DNA from: T3SED10-47 sp046483725
GTDB lineage: Bacteria > Bipolaricaulota > Bipolaricaulia > Bipolaricaulales > Bipolaricaulaceae
Length of the DNA: 9,282 nt
Direction: 5' to 3'
NCBI GenBank assembly: GCA_046483725.1
Contig: JAWOCQ010000097.1
Coordinates: 1-9,282, forward strand
Positions 1 through 5,302 of the stretch are shown piece after piece. The translations under genes were made by a program, and so were the position numbers. The notes under the pieces are model-generated. The model worked only from the letters and a program-made list of their open reading frames with translations. It ran no database searches and had not been told where the DNA came from. Numbering within the stretch: the first letter of the stretch is position 1; each line of letters opens with the position of its first letter.

Positions 1-790
1 GCACCGCCTCCAACCCCGCCTGGTTCGCCGCTAGCACTTGCTCGTAAACCTCGTGCACGCGGGGCGGTACCTGGCCTATGGCCACCACCCTGGTGAGGTC
101 CGAGCAATACCCCTCCAGCTGTACGCCGATGTCGAACAACAGCACCTCGCCGTCGGTCAGGCTTCTGTCGCCGGGGCGGTGATGCGGCCGCGAGCTGTGC
201 GGCCCCGAGGCTACGATGAGATCGAAGGCCACTGCGTCAGCCCTCTGCCTTCGGTACCATGTCTCCAGCTCCAGTGCCACCTCTCGCTCGGGCATACCCG
301 GCCGAATACGCCCCAGGATCCACCTAAGCCCCCTGTCGGTGAGCTGGGCTGCGTTCGCAACGCGCTCAATCTCCTCCGCTTCCTTCACCCGCCGGGCCTC
401 GTCCACCCAGCTTTCTGTGGGAACGATTTCTACATCCTGGCAAGAGGCCTGCAGATCTTGCAGGACCTTCACGGTCACGTGGGCCGCTGCCAGGCCCACT
501 CGGCGGACCTGCATAGCTTGAAGCTGCTCCGCGAGCCACACGCTCCACTGGCCCTCGATTTTCCGTACGGGGAGCTCTCCTACCTGTCCAGTGGCTTGTT
601 CGGTATAGCGGCTGTCCGTCGCCATCCAAGCTTCCCTCCCTATCCACACGATGCCCAAGCTTCCGGTGAACCCCGTGAGGTAGTATTGGTTGGCACGGTC
701 AGAGTTTCCCGCGTTGATTATCACGAAGGCGTCCAACCCCTCGTCCTTGACATGAGGTGCAAGGGCCACTCTGCGTTCTATGTAGTCCAC
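1..790 (-). CDS. M24-family Xaa-Pro peptidase (PepQ/PepP-like), C-terminus beyond window
   Basis: Cytoplasmic metallopeptidase that should remove residues N-terminal to proline (Xaa-Pro dipeptidase or aminopeptidase). About 263 residues are visible and no in-frame stop occurs. Residues 1-120 form a creatinase-type N-terminal domain (YYLTGFTGS, then ATDSRYTEQA). The pita-bread catalytic domain follows: SGPHSSRPHHRPGDR near 195-209, the first metal ligand in LLFDIG (D220) and the second in GYCSDLTR (D231). The remaining His and two Glu ligands expected for the family would lie off the left edge. The start is a GTG at 790-788 with a strong ribosome-binding site (GGGAGGA, plus-strand 798-804) 7 nt away. 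It follows the Fur-family gene by 4 nt on the same strand, so it is probably cotranscribed from the promoter near 1260. PepQ and PepP cannot be told apart with the C-terminus missing. Family call is firm. Confidence 0.93.
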   Translation of the reverse strand, partial: MDYIERRVALAPHVKDEGLDAFVIINAGNSDRANQYYLTGFTGSLGIVWIGREAWMATDSRYTEQATGQVGELPVRKIEGQWSVWLAEQLQAMQVRRVGLAAAHVTVKVLQDLQASCQDVEIVPTESWVDEARRVKEAEEIERVANAAQLTDRGLRWILGRIRPGMPEREVALELETWYRRQRADAVAFDLIVASGPHSSRPHHRPGDRSLTDGEVLLFDIGVQLEGYCSDLTRVVAIGQVPPRVHEVYEQVLAANQAGLEAV

Positions 791-794
791 GTCC

Positions 795-1229
795 CTATCC
801 TCCCTGCCTGCACTTTTTGCATAGGCCAAACACCCGCAGGCTGTGCCCCTCGGGTTGGAAGCCTCTCACGCGGGCCACCTCGCCGATGGCTTGGTTTAGA
901 GATTCGTCCTCTACCTCCACCACATGTCCGCAGCGGGAGCATACCAGGTGTTCATGGTGAGCCTCGTCGGCCGCCTCGAAGTGCGCGTGAGGATCGCCGA
1001 GGTCGATCACCCGGAGGAGCCCTGCTTGCACCAGAAGGCTCAGGGTGCGGTACACGGTTGAGAAGGAGATATTGGAGCTCTTTTGCAGACGCGCCCATAG
1101 CTCGGCTGCCTCGAAGTGACCTTCCATGCACAGGGCCTCATGGGCCACCCGTCGGCGTGCTTCGGTGACGTTGAACCGGCTGGCCCGCAAGAACCGGGTA
1201 AATCTCTCTATCCCATTCTCAACGTCCAT
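795..1229 (-). CDS. Fur-family metal-responsive transcriptional regulator
   Basis: Dimeric DNA-binding repressor of the Fur superfamily, 144 aa, a typical length. The N-terminal half is a winged helix (GHFEAAELWARL, then ISFSTVYRTLSLLVQAGLL, residues 37-72). The C-terminal half is the dimerisation and metal domain: HHEHLVCSRCGHVVEVED (91-108), with two CxxC pairs, C97/C100 and C137/C140, that normally hold structural zinc. The residue after CGHVV is Glu (E105), as in Fur, whereas PerR has Asp at what I take to be the same position; so iron sensing is more likely than peroxide sensing. Zur or another specificity is not excluded. The ATG at 1229 is preferred: a longer frame from TTG at 1265 would use the -35 box of the promoter as coding sequence. 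No Shine-Dalgarno precedes the ATG and the -10 box lies only 7 nt upstream, so the mRNA is probably leaderless. The next gene, an M24 peptidase, starts 4 nt after the stop. Confidence 0.92.
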   Translation of the reverse strand: MDVENGIERFTRFLRASRFNVTEARRRVAHEALCMEGHFEAAELWARLQKSSNISFSTVYRTLSLLVQAGLLRVIDLGDPHAHFEAADEAHHEHLVCSRCGHVVEVEDESLNQAIGEVARVRGFQPEGHSLRVFGLCKKCRQGG

Positions 1230-1236
1230 CGAAGTG

Positions 1237-1265
1237 ATTCTAGGGATCTTGCACTTTGTTGTCAA
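1237..1265 (-). promoter_or_regulatory. Sigma70-type promoter of the Fur-family gene, probably leaderless
   Basis: On the minus strand a perfect -35 (TTGACA, plus positions 1260-1265) and a near-consensus -10 (TAGAAT, 1237-1242) are separated by the ideal 17 nt. The -10 ends 7 nt before the ATG at 1229, so transcription should begin at or within a base or two of the start codon. There is no ribosome-binding site in between. Sequence match is seen directly; leaderless initiation is inferred from spacing. Confidence 0.8.
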
Positions 1266-1267
1266 AG
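1254..1267. promoter_or_regulatory. Palindrome CTTTG-N4-CAAAG over both -35 boxes (candidate operator)
   Basis: A 5-bp perfect inverted repeat with a 4-nt centre spans the overlapping -35 hexamers of the two divergent promoters. Its position is ideal for a dimeric repressor that shuts both promoters, and a Fur-family dimer is encoded immediately beside it. It does not match the classical Fur, PerR or Zur boxes that I know, and part of the symmetry follows from having two -35 boxes back to back. The operator role is inference. Confidence 0.35.
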
Positions 1268-1288
1268 AAGCCGGTTCGCACCTATAAT
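1259..1288 (+). promoter_or_regulatory. Sigma70-type promoter of pheS, probably leaderless
   Basis: Plus-strand -35 (TTGTCA, 1259-1264) and a perfect -10 (TATAAT, 1283-1288) are separated by 18 nt. The -10 ends 7 nt before the pheS ATG at 1296, the same distance as for the divergent Fur-family gene. No Shine-Dalgarno is present and there is no room for a leader, T-box or attenuator. The -35 shares six of its positions' base pairs with the opposite-strand -35 shifted by one base, so the two promoters cannot easily be occupied together. Confidence 0.75.
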
Positions 1289-1295
1289 TCGGGCC

Positions 1296-2321
1296 ATGGC
1301 ACTGGAACAGCTGCGGGGTGAGGTCGACGAGGTCCGTCGGCAGTGGGCGGAATCACTTCCCTCGGCCCAGGATCCTGAGGCGTTGGAGGAGTTGCGGGTA
1401 CGGTTTCTGGGGCGCAAGGGCAAGGTCACGGCCCTCATGAGCAGGATGAAGGAACTGGACAGCGAACAGCGGGCCGAGGCCGGTAAGGTCCTCAACTCCC
1501 TGAAGCAAGAGGTGAGTCAGGGCCTCGAGGAACGCCGCCGCGCCTTGGAAAAGCTGGAGGTGGAGAACAGGCTTGCCGCGGAGCGCTATGACCTGAGCTT
1601 GCCCGGCATGTGGCGGCCAGTGGGGCACCTTCATCCGCTCACCCAGGTGCGGCTGGAGATCGAGGATATCTTCCTCAAGCTCGGTTTCGATGTGGCTGCC
1701 GGGCCCGAGGTGGAGACCGACTACTATAACTTCGAGGCGCTGAACATCCCCGCCGATCACCCGGCGCGGGACGAGTGGGATTCCTTTTATGTGGACGAGG
1801 GGCTCCTTCTGCGGACCCACACTTCTCCGGTGCAGATTAGGGTGATGAAGGAGCGGCAGCCGCCGGTGCGGATCATCTGCCCCGGCAAGTGCTACCGCCG
1901 GGACAATCCCGACGCTACTCATGCTCAGGTGTTTCACCAGGTGGAGCTTCTGTGGGTGGAGGAGGGCCTGTCCATGGCCCATCTGAAGTGGATCATAGGT
2001 GAGTTTGTGAGCGTCTTCTTCGGTCCCGAGTATGAAATGCGCTTCGCCGCTGATTTCTTCCCGTTCACCGAGCCCTCGGCTCAGGTCCACATCCGGCCCC
2101 GGGGCCAGGCTGCAACGGGGCGTCACCATGGCGGCTGGCTGGAGATCATGGGTGCAGGGATGGTCGACCCGCTGGTCCTGGATGAGGTGGGCTACGACCC
2201 CGAGAGGTACACGGGCTTTGCCTTCGGTCTGGGGGTGGAGCGGATGGCCATGCTGCGCTGGGGCATTGAGGACATCCGCCTATTTCTGCAGAACGATCCG
2301 CGCTTCTTGCGCCAATTCTGA
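1296..2321 (+). CDS. pheS: Phenylalanine--tRNA ligase alpha subunit
   Basis: Catalytic subunit of the class II (alpha-beta)2 phenylalanyl-tRNA synthetase, which charges tRNA-Phe in the cytoplasm. The 341-aa length is normal. Residues 1-100 are the charged, helical coiled-coil arm that contacts tRNA. The catalytic core follows, with THTSP (174-178), motif 2 in VRIICPGKCYRRDNPDATH (191-209) and FHQVE, FPFTEPSA (255-262), WLEIMGAGMVDP, and motif 3 in GFAFGLGVERMAMLRWGI (307-324), with the Ala that shapes the phenylalanine pocket (A309). The stretch 264-280 before WLEIMG is Arg/His/Gly-rich and lacks the cysteines seen in many homologues. The ATG at 1296 is chosen because the protein aligns from there and a promoter lies 7 nt upstream; the open frame continues upstream into the promoter and is not coding. 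pheT normally follows pheS, but here the next gene is on the opposite strand, so the beta subunit must be encoded elsewhere. Confidence 0.97.
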   Translation: MALEQLRGEVDEVRRQWAESLPSAQDPEALEELRVRFLGRKGKVTALMSRMKELDSEQRAEAGKVLNSLKQEVSQGLEERRRALEKLEVENRLAAERYDLSLPGMWRPVGHLHPLTQVRLEIEDIFLKLGFDVAAGPEVETDYYNFEALNIPADHPARDEWDSFYVDEGLLLRTHTSPVQIRVMKERQPPVRIICPGKCYRRDNPDATHAQVFHQVELLWVEEGLSMAHLKWIIGEFVSVFFGPEYEMRFAADFFPFTEPSAQVHIRPRGQAATGRHHGGWLEIMGAGMVDPLVLDEVGYDPERYTGFAFGLGVERMAMLRWGIEDIRLFLQNDPRFLRQF

Positions 2322-2328
2322 GTCGCGA

Positions 2329-2352
2329 GGCTCACGGCGAGGCGCTGGAGCC
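2329..2352. terminator. Possible bidirectional terminator hairpin between pheS and the PHP gene
   Basis: GGCTC (2329-2333) can pair with GAGCC (2348-2352), and GCG/CGC inside the loop adds a small inner stem. It sits in the 33-nt gap between two convergent stops, where a shared terminator is expected. No T-run follows on either strand, so intrinsic termination is doubtful. Confidence 0.3.
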
Positions 2353-2354
2353 CA

Positions 2355-3656
2355 CTAGTCCTGCGTGACCGTCACCCATATCGGGTTGGAGTGGGCCCGG
2401 TCGCCATCGTCCGCCTGCACGGTCAGGGCATACCATGCGTCGGCGGTTGGCCGATCGGTCCAGCTGACCGTGGCCCGATCGCCCGTGAGCGCGACCTCTT
2501 CGACCACCTCGCCGTTTCTGATGACGCGCGCCCGGGACAGCGCCCGCTGACCATGGCGAGGCACAAGCACCACCTCGGCCGCGAGTTCGAATGCCTCCCC
2601 ATCCGTCAGCGTCACCGTGTCCCCGGGCAGGGCCGTTCCCTCTTGTGCGGTGAACTTAACGTGCGGCCCATAGGTGGCGTACGCTCTCCCTGCGGCCAGC
2701 GCGTCCAGCCATCCCTCCACCGTGAGCTCACCTTCCAGGTGCACATAGGTGCGGGCCCGGCCTGCCTGCCTGGTCAGGGTCCGCCAGTTGTGGTCATCGC
2801 TGACCCCGACGGCGACGTAGCGGTAGCCCTCGTTCCAAAGCTCGTACAGCCGCTCGATGGTGCGCGTGTCTTCCCGGGAGAACTCGCGGCTGTAGATCTC
2901 CACTAAGTCGAACGTGTCGTCGTATTTGGGCCGGCCCTGCAGGTGAAAGTAGCCGAACAGAGGATGCATCGGGTGGCACGCCTGGATCTGCTGCGCTCCT
3001 GCGGCGCGGGCCTCGGTGAAATAGTCTGTCGGCGTCTTCCTCAGATTATAGTCAACGACGCTGTCGAGCGGGAACGCGTTCCAGTGGCCATCGAGGGAGG
3101 TGATCTCCTCGCTCAAGATCACCGGGAAACCACGGGCCTCGGCCGCTGAGGTAAAGGACACGTGCCCGGCGATGGTGTTGTGATCGGTAATGCAACCCAC
3201 GTCCAAATCGGCTGCCAGCTGCACAGCTACGAGTTGGTCTGGCGGTGTGAACCCATCCCAGCTTGCGCTGCTGTGTATGTGGAGGTCGGCGGAGTAATAG
3301 CCCCAGCTTGCAGCCGGGGAGAAGGCCCGCGTGAGGTCCACCGAAAGCTCCAGCGGCCTTCCGCGGTAGACTGTAATCTGGCGCTCGACGGCGGCGCTGG
3401 TGAACCCTGCCCCCCGTTCTACGCGTAGCGCGTAGTTGCCTGGGGATAGGGAGAGCCGTACGAGCCCCGGCTGCCGCACCTCGTTATACGCCACCTGAGT
3501 TCGTCCGTAGGCGGAAGTGGTGACCACCATGGCATCAGTGGACTCGCCGTCCATGGTCACGTGAACCAGGACCTCCACAGTACTCTGCGTGAGGCCGCTG
3601 CCGGCGGCGATGACCGCGGCGAACGCGCCCAGAGCGAGCGCCATGAACCTTGTCAC
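2355..3656 (-). CDS. Exported PHP-domain metallohydrolase (CehA/McbA family)
   Basis: Secreted or membrane-attached metal-dependent hydrolase of unknown substrate, 433 aa. An N-terminal signal peptide (residues 1-24: MTRF, then an Ala/Leu core) is followed by a beta-rich segment (25-115). The PHP catalytic domain spans 120-330: ADLHIHS (123-129), CITDHNT (155-161), LSEE (181-184), ACHPMHP (226-232) and VSDDHN (285-290), giving a full set of His, Asp and Glu metal ligands. A C-terminal beta-sandwich-like domain (335-433) ends in WYALTVQADDG...SNPIWVTV, as in many CehA-type proteins. Some named family members hydrolyse carbamate esters, but that activity cannot be assumed. The GTG at 3656 is chosen for the AAAGGAGG site (3661-3668), though 4 nt spacing is tight; the ATG at 3644 is an alternative. 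The gene is 108 nt after the aldo/keto reductase on the same strand, but a 96-bp inverted-repeat element fills that gap and may separate their expression. Confidence 0.87.
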   Translation of the reverse strand: MTRFMALALGAFAAVIAAGSGLTQSTVEVLVHVTMDGESTDAMVVTTSAYGRTQVAYNEVRQPGLVRLSLSPGNYALRVERGAGFTSAAVERQITVYRGRPLELSVDLTRAFSPAASWGYYSADLHIHSSASWDGFTPPDQLVAVQLAADLDVGCITDHNTIAGHVSFTSAAEARGFPVILSEEITSLDGHWNAFPLDSVVDYNLRKTPTDYFTEARAAGAQQIQACHPMHPLFGYFHLQGRPKYDDTFDLVEIYSREFSREDTRTIERLYELWNEGYRYVAVGVSDDHNWRTLTRQAGRARTYVHLEGELTVEGWLDALAAGRAYATYGPHVKFTAQEGTALPGDTVTLTDGEAFELAAEVVLVPRHGQRALSRARVIRNGEVVEEVALTGDRATVSWTDRPTADAWYALTVQADDGDRAHSNPIWVTVTQD

Positions 3657-3683
3657 GTTGCCTCCTTTTGGAGTGACCACCGG

Positions 3684-3779
3684 GGGGTCAGATCTTGAAT
3701 GTGGTAATCAGATGCTCCCGGACTGTCGCATGTGAGACACTTGCCCCCAGAGTGATTACCACATTCAAGATCTGACCCC
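3684..3779. repeat. 96-bp element with perfect 27-bp terminal inverted repeats
   Basis: The left arm (3684-3710, beginning GGGGTCAGATCTTGAAT) and the right arm (3753-3779) are perfect reverse complements over 27 bp, enclosing a 42-nt centre (3711-3752). The symmetry breaks exactly at both outer ends. The right arm overlaps the end of the aldo/keto reductase gene and supplies its last residues and TGA; the left arm ends 28 nt before the PHP-gene start. It has no coding capacity and no obvious target-site duplication. It could be a MITE- or REP-like mobile element, or in RNA a long hairpin that blocks or processes read-through between the two genes. The repeat is seen directly; mobility is inferred. 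Confidence 0.8.
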
Positions 3780-4856
3780 GTTCAAGCGACCGGTGACTAT
3801 GTCCATGTTCACCTGATCGCCGGCCTGGATGCCTTCTGGGGCACGGAACTTGATTCCCATGGCCAGTCGAGCCACAGGGCCATACGGCCCGGTCAGCACT
3901 TCCTCCACCGGCATGGGAACCGTGCGCACGATCTCTACGTGTGTCTTGGCGAGTATTTCAGCCACTGCCGCCCGTTCTTCTGCCGAGAGTCCCCTCTCGG
4001 CGGCGCGGGCGAGCGGCTCCAGGTGTTCGGGGCGACGCGTCCCAGCCAGGGCGCAGCTCACACCGGGACCGGATACCACCCAAGCGAGGGCCAGCTGGGC
4101 TGGGGTCAGCTGTAGCTCATCGGCCAGAGGCCGAAGCTTGTCCATAAGCGCCACGCAGCTCTGTGCTGTCTCCTGGAACTGGGGGTGGTCGGCGCGGTGG
4201 TCTCCTGGGCCGCTTGTATCGGGAATGCCTCCCGTCAGGAGGCCACTGAGCAGGGGTTGGTAGGCGAGTACGCCGAGGTCGCGCTCGGCGCAGCGTTGCA
4301 CGAGTCCGGCCTCGATGTCCCGATAGAGGAAGTTGTACGGAAGCTGGTTGGCGACAGTGGTCGGATCATCGGGCCATGCATCCAGGTCCGCTTCCCAGAA
4401 ATTGGACAGCCCGATGTAGCGGATCTTGCCCTCGCGGACGAACTCTTGCAGGGCCTCCCAGGTCAGCTCGGCCGGCGTAGTCGGATCGGGAAGATGGAGC
4501 TGGTAGAGATCTATCCACTCGGTCCCCAAGCGCTTGAGGCTCCTGTTCAACGCCTCCTCCAGCGCCTCCGGCTGAGCGTCGTTAGTCAGACGTCCCTTCT
4601 TATCGCGGGCGGTGCCCCCTTTGGTGGCGATAACGACCTCGCCTCGTCGATGTCCGAGGGCGCGCCCCAATAGCTCCTCGACCTGTCCGTAGTTAGGCGC
4701 TGTGTCGAACAGGTTGACCCCAAGATCCAGTGCCCGGCCCACCACGCGGTCCGCTTGTTGGGGACTGGGGGGGCCGTATCTTCCGCCCAGGGGAAGCGTT
4801 CCCAGCCCCAGCGAAGAAACCTCGAGTTCTGACCGTCCGAGCCTCACGTAGCGCAT
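3765..4856 (-). CDS. Aldo/keto reductase with C-terminal extension
   Basis: NAD(P)H-dependent oxidoreductase of the AKR superfamily, 363 aa, cytoplasmic, substrate unknown. The TIM-barrel spans residues 1-305 and carries the complete catalytic tetrad: D51 and Y56 in FDTAPNYG, K79 in VIATKGG and H121 in DLYQLHLPD. GLSNF (149-153) and the C-terminal nucleotide-binding region (LAGTRRPEHLEPL, 270-282) are typical of bacterial YdhF/YhdN-like reductases. Beyond residue 305 there are about 58 extra residues, including GPYGPVARLAMGIKF and ending RLNGVRS; I do not recognise them. The last four residues and the stop are encoded by the inverted-repeat element, so the original C-terminus may have been different. 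The ATG at 4856 is chosen because it has a strong AAGGAGGAGG site next to it and the family N-terminus (MRYVRLGRSELEVS) begins there; the frame stays open upstream but reads as non-coding. Confidence 0.92.
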   Translation of the reverse strand: MRYVRLGRSELEVSSLGLGTLPLGGRYGPPSPQQADRVVGRALDLGVNLFDTAPNYGQVEELLGRALGHRRGEVVIATKGGTARDKKGRLTNDAQPEALEEALNRSLKRLGTEWIDLYQLHLPDPTTPAELTWEALQEFVREGKIRYIGLSNFWEADLDAWPDDPTTVANQLPYNFLYRDIEAGLVQRCAERDLGVLAYQPLLSGLLTGGIPDTSGPGDHRADHPQFQETAQSCVALMDKLRPLADELQLTPAQLALAWVVSGPGVSCALAGTRRPEHLEPLARAAERGLSAEERAAVAEILAKTHVEIVRTVPMPVEEVLTGPYGPVARLAMGIKFRAPEGIQAGDQVNMDIVTGRLNGVRS

Positions 4857-5302
4857 GCCTCCTCCTTTCCCCTGCTGTGCCCCCCGCTGCCGCCGGCGAC
4901 TCACTGCCTTTGCCCAGTCTCGCCGTTCTCCGCGCCCCATGGGGGCGAAAACAGCGCTGCGCAGCCGCTCAAGCCCAACGACGCCCTGCCTGGCCTGGCC
5001 CAATTGTTTCCGCCCCCACTGGCCCCGCTGGGAGTAGGTTGGGGGTGCTGCGGACGCTGAACGGCTGCATGAGCTCGCCCCTTCTTGCAGGACAGCCGTC
5101 AGGCCTGCCTCCCCCAGCTCGTTCTAGTCGACTTCCGTGCAGCGCAGTATAGCGCAGACGCCTTTCAGTGGATTATGTAAGGAAGTCGTGCGTCGCTCCT
5201 TCGTGAATTGGCCTGCGTAGACCTCCTCGTAGTAGCATACGCTGAACAGGCGATGTGGGAGCTGTACAGCGTCAACCGGCCAAGTACAGGAGTGGTCCAA
5301 GG
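4857..5302. other. Intergenic region between divergent genes, no gene recognised
   Basis: These 446 nt separate the divergent aldo/keto reductase and ABC ATPase genes and should hold both promoters. Open frames here are short, Arg/Pro/Ser-rich and resemble no family I know. A GCGC-AGTATA-GCGC palindrome (5142-5155 region) includes a minus-strand TATACT (5146-5151) that could be a -10 box for the reductase, but no -35 lies at the right distance. On the plus strand, TAGCAT (5233-5238) with TTGGCC (5208-5213) is a weak candidate for the ABC genes. Neither is called as a promoter. Confidence 0.5.

Noticed and set aside
38..1168. Long plus-strand open frame of 376 codons
   Set aside because: It is antisense to the M24 peptidase and Fur-family genes, which carry clear family motifs; its own product is Pro/Arg/His-rich and matches nothing.
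1230..1265. Extended TTG start for the Fur-family gene at 1265
   Set aside because: The extra 12 codons are the promoter itself (TTG is the first triplet of the -35), and the conserved protein begins after 1229.
1230..1295. T-box riboswitch or leader attenuator before pheS
   Set aside because: Only 7 nt separate the -10 box from the ATG, so there is no leader RNA.
1353..2129. Minus-strand open frame of 258 codons inside pheS
   Set aside because: It is fully antisense to the conserved catalytic core of PheS; a shadow created by GC-rich codon use.
3684..3779. Inverted repeat as a simple Rho-independent terminator
   Set aside because: A 27-bp stem with a 42-nt loop, no T-run, and overlap with a coding end does not fit an intrinsic terminator.
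4857..5003. 49-residue N-terminal extension of the aldo/keto reductase
   Set aside because: It is low-complexity Arg/Gly/Gln sequence lying upstream of a strong ribosome-binding site and the family's normal N-terminus.
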